Positions 1-8,363 of a DNA stretch of 64,000 nt are shown piece after piece; positions within the stretch are counted from its first letter, which is position 1; every line of letters begins with the position of its first letter. The position numbers and the translations under genes were made by a program. The notes under the pieces were generated by a model. That model searched no databases and was not told the origin of the DNA. It saw only the letters and a list, made by a program, of their open reading frames with translations. Origin of the DNA: Mucilaginibacter sp. GTDB taxonomy: Bacteria > Bacteroidota > Bacteroidia > Sphingobacteriales > Sphingobacteriaceae. The stretch covers positions 26,211 through 90,210 of the forward strand of contig JAQBOA010000085.1 in the NCBI GenBank assembly GCA_028288305.1, written 5' to 3'.

Positions 1-1
1 C

Positions 2-652
2 CTTTCACACCTTGCCCAGGCTGATCAGTTTGACACCCTGGACCAATCTATGAAAAGTACTAACAGGCAGGTATTTTATGTGCCTGGAGAGCATGATTTA
101 ACAGATAATGGGAAATTATACCTTGAGCGTTATGGCAAAGGCACCAAAGGAAGCGGCTGGTACAGCTTTGATTCCAACGGTGTACATTTTATAGGGCTCG
201 TGAATGCTTTAGTTCAGGTTGACGGTGGCATGGGTACGCTCGGAGATGATCAATTGAAATGGCTTGCGGACGACCTGAAAGGGCTTTCGAACAGTACACC
301 TATTGTAGTATTCGCTCATATCCCGCTTTGGGCAGTTTATCCGCAATGGGGCTGGGGAACAAAAGACAGTGAACAGGCATTAATGCTTTTAAGAAGGTTC
401 GGATCAGTATCTGTTTTAAATGGGCACATTCATCAAACCATCCGCAAAGTTGAAGGTAATATTACCTTCCATACTGCCATGTCTACTGCATTTCCGCAAC
501 CTGCACCGGGAAGTGCACCATCACCCGGCCCGATGAAAGTACCGGCTGAAAAGCTAAAAAGCGTGCTGGGATTAACAGATGTTAATTATGTTGAAAATAA
601 TCATACGCTTGCTGTTACCGATAGCCCTTTAATGGAAGCAACTGCTCAATAG
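2..652 (+). CDS. Metallophosphoesterase, 5' end outside window
   Basis: The frame is open from the first base of the window, so only the C-terminal 216 residues are visible. Two metal-binding motifs of calcineurin-like phosphoesterases can be seen: a GNHD-type motif written VPGEHD near visible residue 26, and NGHIHQ (the GHxH motif) about 115 residues later, with VVFAHIP between them as the further histidine motif. The N-terminal DxH and GD metal motifs must lie upstream. The enzyme would hydrolyse phosphoesters using two metal ions; its substrate cannot be told. The Glu in place of Asn in the GNHD motif is unusual, since that Asn normally binds metal and phosphate. The C-terminal 60 residues are Pro-rich and lie beyond the catalytic core. 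Confidence 0.8.
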   Translation, partial: LSHLAQADQFDTLDQSMKSTNRQVFYVPGEHDLTDNGKLYLERYGKGTKGSGWYSFDSNGVHFIGLVNALVQVDGGMGTLGDDQLKWLADDLKGLSNSTPIVVFAHIPLWAVYPQWGWGTKDSEQALMLLRRFGSVSVLNGHIHQTIRKVEGNITFHTAMSTAFPQPAPGSAPSPGPMKVPAEKLKSVLGLTDVNYVENNHTLAVTDSPLMEATAQ

Positions 653-697
653 ACCTTAATGTATTTAGCTATTGAATTTTTTATAAACATAAAACCG

Positions 698-795
698 ATG
701 TCATTTCGAACGACAGAGAGAAATCTTATATGACTTACATAGTCAGCTATGTATCGTTTTATAGGTTTTCTCCTCGTTCCTCGTCGAAATGACAT
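698..795. repeat. Palindromic dispersed element, 'gtcatttcga' family, copy 1
   Basis: About 98 bp bounded by the inverted arms atgtcatttcga (698-709) and tcgaaatgacat (784-795). The right half, read on the minus strand, repeats about 29 nt of the element at 45603-45697 (gtcatttcgacgaggaac and onwards). It lies between the phosphoesterase and the YceI gene. An upstream ATG at 749 that could extend the YceI frame falls inside this element. Confidence 0.8.
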
Positions 796-817
796 TACGG
801 TTAGATTTATTTTACTC

Positions 818-1351
818 ATGAAAAAAATTATTTTATTTATTTTAACTGTTTTGATTTCAGGCAGTGTTTTCGCCCAGTACAAGCCCTTGGATCAAGGTTC
901 TTCATTAAATTTTACTATTAAAAATTTTGGTATAGAAGCTACCGGGAAATTTACCGGTTTACAGGGAGATATCGCGTTTGATTCTGAAAACCTTGCGACT
1001 GCTAATTTTGATGTAAGTATTGATGCCGGCACGGTAAATACAGACAATAGTTTGAGAGACAGCCACCTGCGCGGCGAATCTTATTTTGATGTAAAGAATT
1101 ATCCAAGGATACATTTTGTATCAACCAAAGTAACAGGTGGCAAAAATGGCGCTTTTGTTATTACCGGGAAACTTACTATTAAAAAGCAAACCCAGGTAAT
1201 ATCATTCCCTTTTACTGAAACATCATCAGATGACGGCTTACTTTTTAAAGGGTCATTTAGTATAAACAGGAAAGATTATGAGGTTGGCGGAACCAGCACA
1301 GTTTCAAATAACCTGATTGTATCATTAAATATATTGGCTAAAAAAAGCTGA
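818..1351 (+). CDS. YceI-like periplasmic protein
   Basis: This 177-residue protein begins with a signal peptide (MKKIILFILTVLISGSVFAQ, cleavage after Ala-Gln). The rest matches the YceI lipid-binding lipocalin-like fold: a LNFTIKNFGI strand near the start, the conserved region around DNSLRDSHLRGESYFDVKNY with the FDV and YP elements, then GKLTIKKQTQ and a C-terminal strand. YceI proteins bind polyisoprenoid or amphiphilic ligands in the periplasm. I chose the start at 818 because an in-frame ATG at 749 would add 23 residues encoded by a repeat element and bury the signal peptide. The next gene codes for a cytochrome c. YceI proteins are often found near redox proteins, but no direct link is shown here. 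Confidence 0.85.
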   Translation: MKKIILFILTVLISGSVFAQYKPLDQGSSLNFTIKNFGIEATGKFTGLQGDIAFDSENLATANFDVSIDAGTVNTDNSLRDSHLRGESYFDVKNYPRIHFVSTKVTGGKNGAFVITGKLTIKKQTQVISFPFTETSSDDGLLFKGSFSINRKDYEVGGTSTVSNNLIVSLNILAKKS

Positions 1352-1378
1352 TAATACCCCTAATAAATAACCACTTTG

Positions 1379-1495
1379 GCAGCAGCGCCCAGCCGGTAGA
1401 ATAATTAGAAAAGCTTTACCGCTATATTGGTAACCTTTTATGTACTCTTCATTTCCAGCCATATACAGTTTATGCTACCGGCTGGATGCTGCTGC
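1379..1495. repeat. 21-nt inverted repeat pair with 75-nt spacer
   Basis: The left arm (1379-1399, starting gcagcagc and ending ccagccggtag) is the reverse complement of the right arm (1475-1495) with two central mismatches. It fills the gap between the YceI and cytochrome genes. It could be a large stem-loop or the ends of a small non-autonomous element. No flanking target duplication is evident. Confidence 0.75.
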
Positions 1496-1523
1496 GAAGT
1501 AAAACAATGCATTAGAATAAACT

Positions 1524-1931
1524 ATGAAAATCAATCGTAAATTTTTAATCATATTATTGCTTACAGTTACTGTATCAGTTATGGCAAGCGCTACAATTTT
1601 AAAGTCGGAAAAAGAAGAACGGTATGTAAACCTGAAAGTACTGCCTAAAAATATAAGCTCAAAAGATCTTCAAAAAATCATGGTCGATGATTTTGAAGAC
1701 GGCTTGGGTGTTGCCTGCAATTTTTGCCATGCGGCGGATAAAAATACAGGTCAGCTTGATTTTGCAAGCGATGCCAAACCTGAAAAGGAAATTGCCAGGT
1801 CGATGATGCGCATGACAATTGGCATCAATAAAAAATATTTTAAAATAAAACATCCTATGATCGGAACAGAAGCACTTACAGTTACCTGTAATACATGTCA
1901 TAACGGAGTAGCATTCCCTGATGGTCATTAG
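1524..1931 (+). CDS. Dihaem c-type cytochrome, photosynthetic-reaction-centre cytochrome-like
   Basis: A 135-residue exported protein with an N-terminal hydrophobic segment (residues 5-23). It has two haem c attachment sites, CNFCH at 65-69 and CNTCH at 122-126, so two covalently bound haems are expected. The helix KEIARSMMRMT between them (about 88-98) resembles the Met-ligand helix of the cytochrome subunit family of photosynthetic reaction centres, a family also common as small periplasmic electron carriers in non-phototrophic Bacteroidota. The partner is unknown. The stop codon lies inside the left arm of a hairpin repeat (1923-2033), so the last residues (PDGH) are partly set by the repeat. 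Confidence 0.8.
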   Translation: MKINRKFLIILLLTVTVSVMASATILKSEKEERYVNLKVLPKNISSKDLQKIMVDDFEDGLGVACNFCHAADKNTGQLDFASDAKPEKEIARSMMRMTIGINKKYFKIKHPMIGTEALTVTCNTCHNGVAFPDGH

Positions 1932-2033
1932 TCATTGGTCATTATGTCATTGGTCATTTTTATTTGATTAATTAGCCAGCTTTGCGCAATGACTAATGAC
2001 ACAATGACCAATGACTTATCGGACTAATGACCT
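1923..2033. repeat. Stutter hairpin, GTCATTG-type unit
   Basis: The left arm is a run of degenerate gtcatta/gtcattg units (1923-1958). After a 29-nt unique spacer the same units return inverted, as aatgactaatgac and onwards (1988-2033). It sits between convergent genes and overlaps the stop codons of both. It probably folds as a bidirectional terminator-like stem; that role is inference. Confidence 0.8.
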
Positions 2034-2751
2034 ATCTTTTAATCATTCTGTCCTTTAATATTTCATTCAAAACCTTTTCACGTAAATTTTGGCTGATTGT
2101 AATTTTCTCACTTCCAATATTTACCATATTGCCTTCAATGCTTTTTATTTTGTTCCGGTTTACAATAAATGATTTATGAACTTTTATAAAAAGATTTGCC
2201 GGTAATTGTTCTTCCAGACTTTTAAGGGTAATATATACTATCATTTTACGAGTGCTCGTATACAATAGCACATAGTTTAACATTGACTCTGCATAAAGCA
2301 GATCCGTGTACAAAACTTTTTCGATCTGGTTATCGCATTTAATAAAAAAATGATCGTTTGAATTTTGAGCTGATTGTGCCAGTTGTTTTTTAGTTTCGTA
2401 AACCTCCCTGGCCTTATTACAGGCCTTTAAAAATCTTTCAAATGGAATTGGTTTTACCAGGTAATCCAACACATCTAATGAAAAAGCCTCAACAGCATGC
2501 TCCGCATAAGCCGTTGTCATAATTATGCTTGCTTTATTTTTTGAGCTTTTTAAAAAATCAATCCCATTTATTACCGGCATATTAATGTCCAGAAAAATAA
2601 GGTCTATTACATTGTTATTAATCAATGCAATTGCTTTTGCAGGATTTTCGGCCTGGCCAACCAATTCCAAAAAGTCAATGTCACCAATAAATTCTTCAAT
2701 TAATTTGCGTGCAATGGGCTCATCATCAATGATTATACATTTTAACTTCAT
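2032..2751 (-). CDS. LytTR-family response regulator
   Basis: A 239-residue regulator. The receiver domain (residues 1-120) has the acidic pair IIDDEP at 9-11, the phosphoacceptor Asp55 in FLDINMP, the Thr80 switch residue and the conserved Lys100 in DYLVKP. A LytTR DNA-binding domain follows (about 135-235), with the family pattern HKSFIVNRNKI. Its start overlaps the stop of the upstream kinase gene by ATGA, so the two are translationally coupled and should form one two-component system. LytTR regulators bind pairs of short direct repeats, and the targets here are unknown. The gene ends in a hairpin repeat shared with the convergent cytochrome gene. Confidence 0.92.
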   Translation of the reverse strand: MKLKCIIIDDEPIARKLIEEFIGDIDFLELVGQAENPAKAIALINNNVIDLIFLDINMPVINGIDFLKSSKNKASIIMTTAYAEHAVEAFSLDVLDYLVKPIPFERFLKACNKAREVYETKKQLAQSAQNSNDHFFIKCDNQIEKVLYTDLLYAESMLNYVLLYTSTRKMIVYITLKSLEEQLPANLFIKVHKSFIVNRNKIKSIEGNMVNIGSEKITISQNLREKVLNEILKDRMIKR

Positions 2752-3767
2752 GCAAGTTGTAAATTTAATGTTGCTTCATAATGATCATGATCATGTTTTA
2801 AAGCAATTTCATATTTATCGGGATATAATAATTCGAGTCTGCGCCTGAGATTAACGATGCCGATACCTCCGTTTTTATTAATGGCAGAAGATGAAGCTTG
2901 CTTATGTTCGGTAGTGTTTAGTATATAAAAAGTAAATAAATTATCTTTAACCGATAAATCAATGGCAATTTTGTTGTCTCTATCCGTAAAATTACTTACA
3001 AATTTAAAGGCATTCTCAACAAGGATAATTAACAAAAGGGGCGCTATGGTATAGTTACTATGGCGCGTATTTATTTTAACATCAACTATTAAATTTTCTT
3101 CTTTGCGTATCTGCTGGAAAGAAATATAGCTCCTGATAAATGCAATTTCTTTTTCCAGGCTTATCTTATCTTCACTGCAATCATATAACTGATAGCGTAA
3201 TAAATCAGAAAATTTTAACAAAATATTACGGGCGGTTTGGTTATTCTTATCAATATGGCCGTAAATGGTATTCAGCGAATTAAAAAGTGCATGGGGGTTA
3301 ATCTGGGCTTTTAAAAAATCAAGTTCGTGTTTTACACGTTCCTTTTCTAAAAGCGCAAGTTGCTGCTGGTTATATACCTTATCAATGATCATTTTTCCCA
3401 ATACAATTAACTCCACCCATATAAAAATATTCACCAGCGAATTAAGAAACAGATCATAAAAAAGAGGTTTTGGACTGCCTGTAAAAACATGGATGCTCAT
3501 TTGTACCGAGACTAACGATCGTAATAAAGCTGAAAATGTAATTAACCCTACGGTACATAAAATAAAATACCCATACTTTTTTTTCTTTAAAAACTGGGGG
3601 ATTATAAAGTTAATGGTGATATAATAATCTGCTGTTATAAAAACCAGGTAACAAAACTGTACTGATACTGTCCTGGTAAGGGAAAATGAATAATTGCGAA
3701 AAACAAAAACCCAGAGAAGGTAAATCCCAAGCCAGAATAAAATATGATAAACGAGTTTGTGCTTCAT
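2748..3767 (-). CDS. LytS/YehU-type sensor histidine kinase
   Basis: A 339-residue membrane kinase with about four N-terminal transmembrane segments (roughly 8-25, 35-58, 67-88 and 108-126), a short linker helix, and the His_kinase dimerisation region with phospho-acceptor His159 in KAQINPHALFNSLN. The C-terminal ATPase domain follows, with VENAFKF (N box) and GGIGIVNLRRRL (G box). The family consensus is INPHFLFN, so Ala replaces the usual aromatic residue after the His. It overlaps the LytTR regulator gene by 4 nt (ATGA). The sensor region has no recognisable ligand domain, so the signal is probably sensed in the membrane. Confidence 0.9.
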   Translation of the reverse strand: MKHKLVYHILFWLGIYLLWVFVFRNYSFSLTRTVSVQFCYLVFITADYYITINFIIPQFLKKKKYGYFILCTVGLITFSALLRSLVSVQMSIHVFTGSPKPLFYDLFLNSLVNIFIWVELIVLGKMIIDKVYNQQQLALLEKERVKHELDFLKAQINPHALFNSLNTIYGHIDKNNQTARNILLKFSDLLRYQLYDCSEDKISLEKEIAFIRSYISFQQIRKEENLIVDVKINTRHSNYTIAPLLLIILVENAFKFVSNFTDRDNKIAIDLSVKDNLFTFYILNTTEHKQASSSAINKNGGIGIVNLRRRLELLYPDKYEIALKHDHDHYEATLNLQLA

Positions 3768-3790
3768 TTTTTTAATATGCTAATGAAGAG

Positions 3791-3938
3791 TTAAAAATCA
3801 AGATGCGAGAGCCAAGAATCAAGATGCAGGAATCAAGATGAAAATTGAGAACAGTTTATATAAGATGCAATCAATGAACCCTGCTATTTCCCTGGTTCTT
3901 GGCTCTTGGTTCTTACCTCCTGTCTCTTGATCTTTAGT
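3791..3938. repeat. Stutter hairpin, AATCAAGAT-type unit
   Basis: The left arm (3791-3841) repeats aatcaagatg / gccaagaatc. The right arm (3892-3938) carries the inverse (ggttcttggctcttggttct, then tctcttgatctt). It occupies half of the 354-nt gap between the divergent kinase and DoxX genes, so it is not at a convergent gene end. The rest of the gap (3939-4121) is A/T-rich with no clear promoter match. Confidence 0.75.
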
Positions 3939-4121
3939 TACTCAAATATACCCATGTGTTTCCGCCTTTTCGTTTTTATTACACTAACTAAGTAAAAAAC
4001 GTGACAAAAACTACTTAATCAAGTATTTATAAGCCTTTATGTAAATATTTTTTCGCTGCAGCTGATAATAGACACCTTTGTTCATTAATAAATTTTCAAT
4101 CATTAAAAGAGTAAAAAGCAA

Positions 4122-4622
4122 ATGAAAAATATATTTGAATGGTTTCAATATCCACCGGTAACTGGCAAATCGTCCATCATTATTATACGACTAATGGCAG
4201 GTGCGGTTTTCTTTTTCGAAGGAATATTAAAATTTGTTTATATTAACCAGGGAGCTGGCAGGTTTACCAAACTGGGATTTCCATTTCCGGAAATAACTGC
4301 GCATACCATAGCAACAGGCGAAATAATTGGTGGTTTGCTGCTGATTTTCGGGTTGTTTACCCGCTTTGTTTCCTTTTATTTTATACTGCAAATGATCGTC
4401 GCGATATTGTCCACAAAAATCAGTTTGTATTTCGGTAACTCACCGCTGCCTTTGCCGGCAGTTCCGCCCAAAATAGGGTTCTGGGCAGTTGAGCATGAGT
4501 CAAGATCTGATTACGGCCAAATTATGGCTTGTCTTTTTCTCTTAATAGAAGGCGCAGGGAGGATATCAATAGATTTTATTATTTCGACTTCAAAAAAGGT
4601 ATATAGCTTTAATGAGAAGTAA
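4122..4622 (+). CDS. DoxX family membrane protein
   Basis: A 166-residue protein with four predicted transmembrane helices (about 20-38, 62-82, 85-105 and 135-155). The first membrane stretch (RLMAGAVFFFEGILKF) and the glycine-rich second (GEIIGGLLLIFGLFTR) match the DoxX fold. Family members are small integral membrane proteins linked to redox or thiol homeostasis, but their biochemical role is poorly settled. It is a single gene between a stutter hairpin upstream and a short hairpin downstream (4641-4673), convergent with the molybdoenzyme operon. Confidence 0.8.
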   Translation: MKNIFEWFQYPPVTGKSSIIIIRLMAGAVFFFEGILKFVYINQGAGRFTKLGFPFPEITAHTIATGEIIGGLLLIFGLFTRFVSFYFILQMIVAILSTKISLYFGNSPLPLPAVPPKIGFWAVEHESRSDYGQIMACLFLLIEGAGRISIDFIISTSKKVYSFNEK

Positions 4623-4640
4623 GCCTTTCATTTCTTAATA

Positions 4641-4673
4641 ACAAAAAGGGTTCCGGAAGACCGGATCTTTTAA
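4641..4673. terminator. Short hairpin between convergent genes
   Basis: A tccgg-aaga-ccgga stem is flanked by A-rich sequence on the left and tcttttaa on the right. It lies between the ends of the DoxX gene (+) and the molybdoenzyme gene (-) and could act as a bidirectional intrinsic terminator. Confidence 0.5.
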
Positions 4674-4702
4674 AATATTCAATACATAACCAATAGTATT
4701 AT

Positions 4703-7021
4703 TTATATTTTCTCAGTGTGTTTTTTTATTTTTATAAAAACCAATTTTGTAGTAGGCGTATTGCTTTTTTCTGCGACGCTGTCTATAGGTACTAAAACGT
4801 TCATCTCTGGATAATAAGCTGCTGTATTACGTTCGGGAATATCATAAGGAACTACTACAAACAGGTGAGCTACCCGTTCAACGCCGCCAAAGTAGTTAAA
4901 CAAGTCTACCTTCTCCCCTGTTTTAAACCCGGCTTTTTCCATATCTTTTATATTCATAAAAATAACCCTCCGTTCATTGTGTATTCCCCGGTAACGGTCT
5001 TCATATCCGTAAATTGTGGTATTAAACTGGTCATGACTACGTATAGAGGTTAACATGTATTCATCATCGGCAAGCGTTTTTTTGTACAGGTTAGTAAGAG
5101 TAAATACGGCTTTATTTCCATGTTTTTCACTTTCGAATTTACGTTCGCGGGGGGCGTTTGGCAAATAAAATCCGCCGGGGTTACGCACTCTTTTATTGTA
5201 ATCACCAAAACCTGGAATAACTTTTTCAATTATGTTACGCACTTCATCATAACTGTTAGCATATTTATCCCAGTCAACAACTGTACGGTTGCCAAGGGTT
5301 GCTTTGGCAAGTTCGCATACAATTTGGGTTTCATTTAACAGAACTACTGAAATAGGATCCAAAACCCCTTTCGATTTTTGTATCACGCCCATTGAGTTTT
5401 CGCAACTTACAAATTGCAATTCTCCATTTACGATATCTTTGTCGCTGCGGGCTAACGTTGGCAATATAATAGATTCCTCACCATGCACCAGGTGGCCACG
5501 GTTTAGCTTGGTTGATACATTAACAGTAAGTTTCAGTTTACGCATTGCTGCGGCAGTAAAATTTGTATCTGGTGTAGCCGATAAAAAATTGCCGCCCATA
5601 GCAAAAAACACTTTTACTTTACCTTCGTGCATTGCTTTTATAGATTCCACCACATCATAGCCGTGCTCGCGGGGTGGTTCAAAACCAAATACTTCTTTTA
5701 GCCTATCTAGCAGCTTTTCATAAGGCTTGTCATAAATCATCATAGTACGGTTGCCCTGTACATTACTATGGCCACGCACAGGACATAATCCGGCACCAGG
5801 TTTGCCAATACTTCCCTTAAGCAACGTAAGGTTAACTATTTCTTTTACGGTATCAACCCCATTAGTATGCTGAGTAATTCCCATTGCCCAACATATAATG
5901 ATCCGGCTTTTATACTTCAGCATTTCCGCAACTTCCCTGATTTGCGAAAGCGGCACACCAGCATCTTTAGCAAGATCTTCCAGGTTGTATTGTTGTAAAT
6001 GATCAATAAAATCTTTGTATCCAACAGTATGGGTCTGGATAAACTCATTATCAAACACTTTACCGGGCGCTTCTTTTTCCGCTTCATAAAGCAAAATTTC
6101 TATCGCTTTCAGCAGGGCCATATCACCGTTTATATGCACTTGTAAATAAAGGTCGGCAAGCTGGGTACTAAATCCCAACACACCTTTTACAGTTTGCGGA
6201 TTTTTAAAAGCCATTAATCCGGCCTCTTTTAAAGGGTTTATTGCAATTATTTTCGATCCGTTATTCTTTGCTTTTTCAAGCGCGGTAAGCATTCGCGGAT
6301 GATTAGTGCCCGGATTTTGTCCCATGATTATGATCACATCTGTATCATAAAAGTCATTAAGGGTTACTGTGCCTTTACCAATTCCAATCACATCCGCCAA
6401 AGCAACGCTGGTTGACTCGTGGCACAGGTTGGAGCAATCGGGCATATTGTTAGTGCCATACTCCCTTACAAATAATTGGTACATAAAAGAAGCCTCATTG
6501 CTGGTACGGCCAGAGGTATAAAATGCCGCCTCGTTTGGCGATGCCAGGCTATTAAGCTTATCTGCTATTTTTTCAAAAGCATCATCCCAGGTAATAGCCT
6601 GGTAATGCGTACCACCTTTTGGTAAATAAACCGGCTGTGCTATTCTTCCCTTTATACCTATTTCGTAATCATTCAATTTTGCAAGGTCAGCAACTGAATT
6701 TTGTGCAAAAAATCCAGGTGTAAGTTTTTTGGTGGTGGCTTCTTCGGCCAGAGCCTTTGCACCGTTCTCACAATATTCGGCAATGGGCGAACGATCGTCA
6801 TCAGGATCCGGCCAGGCACAGCTTGAGCAATCAAACCCGTCCTTCTTATTCATGTGGAAAAGGCCTTTCAAACCCCTTAAGATATCTTCCTTTTCTAATA
6901 CATCCTTTCCTGCGGCTAAAACAGCCGGGATGCCTGCTGCCCACTTTTTGGGTTCGGTTAACTTTAAATCCAATAATTCTTCCGGATTTTCAGCGCCTGG
7001 TTGTACTATCTCTTTATTCAT
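4703..7021 (-). CDS. FdhF/YdeP-family molybdopterin oxidoreductase
   Basis: A 772-residue molybdenum enzyme of the formate-dehydrogenase-alpha-like YdeP family. An N-terminal cysteine-containing region (GFDCSSCAWPDPDD, about 62-75) is followed by the molybdopterin domains. These include a second cysteine motif (DCSNLCHESTS, about 195-205), the MGD-binding signature IIIMGQNPGTNHPR (about 230-243) and a C-terminal dinucleotide-binding domain. The gene lies last in an operon with fdhD and a DUF7009 gene; the three reading frames overlap. FdhD is the sulfurtransferase needed to sulfurate the Mo cofactor of this enzyme class, which supports a bis-MGD oxidoreductase. The substrate is not certain: YdeP relatives are not proven formate dehydrogenases. 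Confidence 0.88.
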   Translation of the reverse strand: MNKEIVQPGAENPEELLDLKLTEPKKWAAGIPAVLAAGKDVLEKEDILRGLKGLFHMNKKDGFDCSSCAWPDPDDDRSPIAEYCENGAKALAEEATTKKLTPGFFAQNSVADLAKLNDYEIGIKGRIAQPVYLPKGGTHYQAITWDDAFEKIADKLNSLASPNEAAFYTSGRTSNEASFMYQLFVREYGTNNMPDCSNLCHESTSVALADVIGIGKGTVTLNDFYDTDVIIIMGQNPGTNHPRMLTALEKAKNNGSKIIAINPLKEAGLMAFKNPQTVKGVLGFSTQLADLYLQVHINGDMALLKAIEILLYEAEKEAPGKVFDNEFIQTHTVGYKDFIDHLQQYNLEDLAKDAGVPLSQIREVAEMLKYKSRIIICWAMGITQHTNGVDTVKEIVNLTLLKGSIGKPGAGLCPVRGHSNVQGNRTMMIYDKPYEKLLDRLKEVFGFEPPREHGYDVVESIKAMHEGKVKVFFAMGGNFLSATPDTNFTAAAMRKLKLTVNVSTKLNRGHLVHGEESIILPTLARSDKDIVNGELQFVSCENSMGVIQKSKGVLDPISVVLLNETQIVCELAKATLGNRTVVDWDKYANSYDEVRNIIEKVIPGFGDYNKRVRNPGGFYLPNAPRERKFESEKHGNKAVFTLTNLYKKTLADDEYMLTSIRSHDQFNTTIYGYEDRYRGIHNERRVIFMNIKDMEKAGFKTGEKVDLFNYFGGVERVAHLFVVVPYDIPERNTAAYYPEMNVLVPIDSVAEKSNTPTTKLVFIKIKKHTEKI

Positions 7022-7376
7022 AATGTTTTTCAGTTAATGGGTTAGGATAATTATCACTCTGGTCTTCCTCTACATTTTCCAGGCAGGTAAAGTCTTTTTC
7101 TACCAGTAAATGCAACTGCCCATCGTTTTTTTCAAAACCAACCCTATCCGTGTCTATTAATTCACTGATCATACTTTTCGGCATAAACAGCGTTATGGTA
7201 TCATTTTTAAAGCTTGACGATAATTGACCGTCCTCATCAGTAATTTTCAAAGCATACATTAATGTTTGCTCGGGAAATTTCACCTTATCTTCCAGATAAC
7301 CCACCTGTTCCAGGCTTGCTATGTCTGAACGGGTAAGCCGGTATCTTAACGAGTTGCTTTTAATGCGTATTTTCAT
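7014..7376 (-). CDS. DUF7009 family protein
   Basis: A 120-residue soluble protein starting MKIRIKSNSLRYRLTRSDI, which I recognise as the DUF7009 type. It has no signal peptide, membrane segment or catalytic motif. Its start lies 17 nt inside the end of fdhD and its end overlaps the start of the molybdoenzyme gene by 8 nt. This tight coupling suggests it is made together with them and helps assemble or mature the molybdoenzyme. That role is inferred only from context. The C-terminus is acidic (ENVEEDQSD). Confidence 0.75.
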   Translation of the reverse strand: MKIRIKSNSLRYRLTRSDIASLEQVGYLEDKVKFPEQTLMYALKITDEDGQLSSSFKNDTITLFMPKSMISELIDTDRVGFEKNDGQLHLLVEKDFTCLENVEEDQSDNYPNPLTEKHYE

Positions 7377-8226
7377 AATTTGGTATAAGTATGCGGTGTG
7401 CCGCTGTATAGATATTAAAACGCTGGTTTCTCAAAAAACCTGCTAGTGTTATGTTAAACTCTTCAGCCAGCTGAACGGCCAGACTCGAAGGTGCACCAAC
7501 CGAAGCAATGATATTGATCCCGGCCATAGCCGCTTTTTGAACAAGTTCAAAACTTGCCCGGCCACTTAAAAGCAATATAGATTTGTTTAATGGAAGCCAG
7601 TTTTTGCCCAGGGCCGCACCGATAAGTTTATCCAAAGCATTGTGACGGCCCACATCTTCTCGTACTAGCAACAAGTTCCCATCTCTACTGAATAATGCTG
7701 AAGCGTGAAGTCCGCCGGTATCGGCAAAAACAGCCTGGTGCCGGCTTAAAATATCAGGAAGCTGGTACAGTAACTCAGAATCTATTTGAAAATCATCTTT
7801 AGTTTGAGTAAAGTTGCTTACTGTACGAATAGCATTGATAGAACCTTTTCCGCAAACCCCACAGCTGGAAGTAGTATAAAAATTACGTTCGGTATTTTGG
7901 AGATGAGGCATTATTCCCTCCTTTAAACTTACCTGTATCACATTTTCCTTATTCTCCGCACAGGCAATAAAGCAATGATCAACGTCGGCTATTTCTTCTT
8001 GATATCTAACAATGCCTTCGGTAAACAAAAATCCGGAAGCCAATTCTGCATCGTGGCCGGGGGTACGCATGGTTACAGAAATATTTTGCACCATCCGGTC
8101 TCCTGCCAGGCCATATTCCAGCCTGATCTCTAAAGGCTCTTCAATGGCAAGCGCGTCAAATGTATCCGCGCTTTCTAAATCCTTTACTTTAATAACCGCT
8201 ACTCTTTTAATTGAACTTTCGGCCAT
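7360..8226 (-). CDS. fdhD: Formate dehydrogenase accessory sulfurtransferase FdhD
   Basis: A 288-residue protein of the FdhD family. It shows the cysteine motif SCGVCG (Cys122 and Cys125), the ELASGFLFTEGI segment near residue 61, DTGGLHASALF, the REDVGRHNALDKLIG signature (about 188-203) and LSGRASFELVQKA. FdhD receives sulfur from the cysteine desulfurase IscS and transfers it to the molybdenum centre of formate dehydrogenase-type enzymes. It is first in the three-gene operon with DUF7009 and the FdhF/YdeP enzyme, which fits this role. Confidence 0.95.
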   Translation of the reverse strand: MAESSIKRVAVIKVKDLESADTFDALAIEEPLEIRLEYGLAGDRMVQNISVTMRTPGHDAELASGFLFTEGIVRYQEEIADVDHCFIACAENKENVIQVSLKEGIMPHLQNTERNFYTTSSCGVCGKGSINAIRTVSNFTQTKDDFQIDSELLYQLPDILSRHQAVFADTGGLHASALFSRDGNLLLVREDVGRHNALDKLIGAALGKNWLPLNKSILLLSGRASFELVQKAAMAGINIIASVGAPSSLAVQLAEEFNITLAGFLRNQRFNIYTAAHRILIPNYENTH

Positions 8227-8308
8227 AATCAGTAAACAAAACAGAATAAAGATTGTTTGAGTTTTTTTGCTGGTTATGAGTTGTAAGTTGTGGGTTTTAC
8301 CCCTAAAA

Positions 8309-8363
8309 TAAAAAAGGTAAAAAGAAAAACCTTTTACCTTTTTGCTTTTAACCTTTTACCTTC
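8309..8363. repeat. Stutter hairpin, AAGGTAAAA-type unit
   Basis: Left arm aaaaaaggtaaaaag, right arm ccttttacctttttgctttt then ccttttacctt. It fills the gap between the DinB gene and fdhD and reaches the DinB stop codon. As a hairpin followed by a T-rich run it may also act as a terminator. Confidence 0.7.

Noticed and set aside
749..817. Upstream ATG extending the YceI protein by 23 residues
   Set aside because: It lies within a palindromic dispersed element and would bury a good signal peptide that begins at 818.
4703..7021. Selenocysteine in the molybdoenzyme
   Set aside because: The frame has no internal TGA and the active-site region carries ordinary cysteines.
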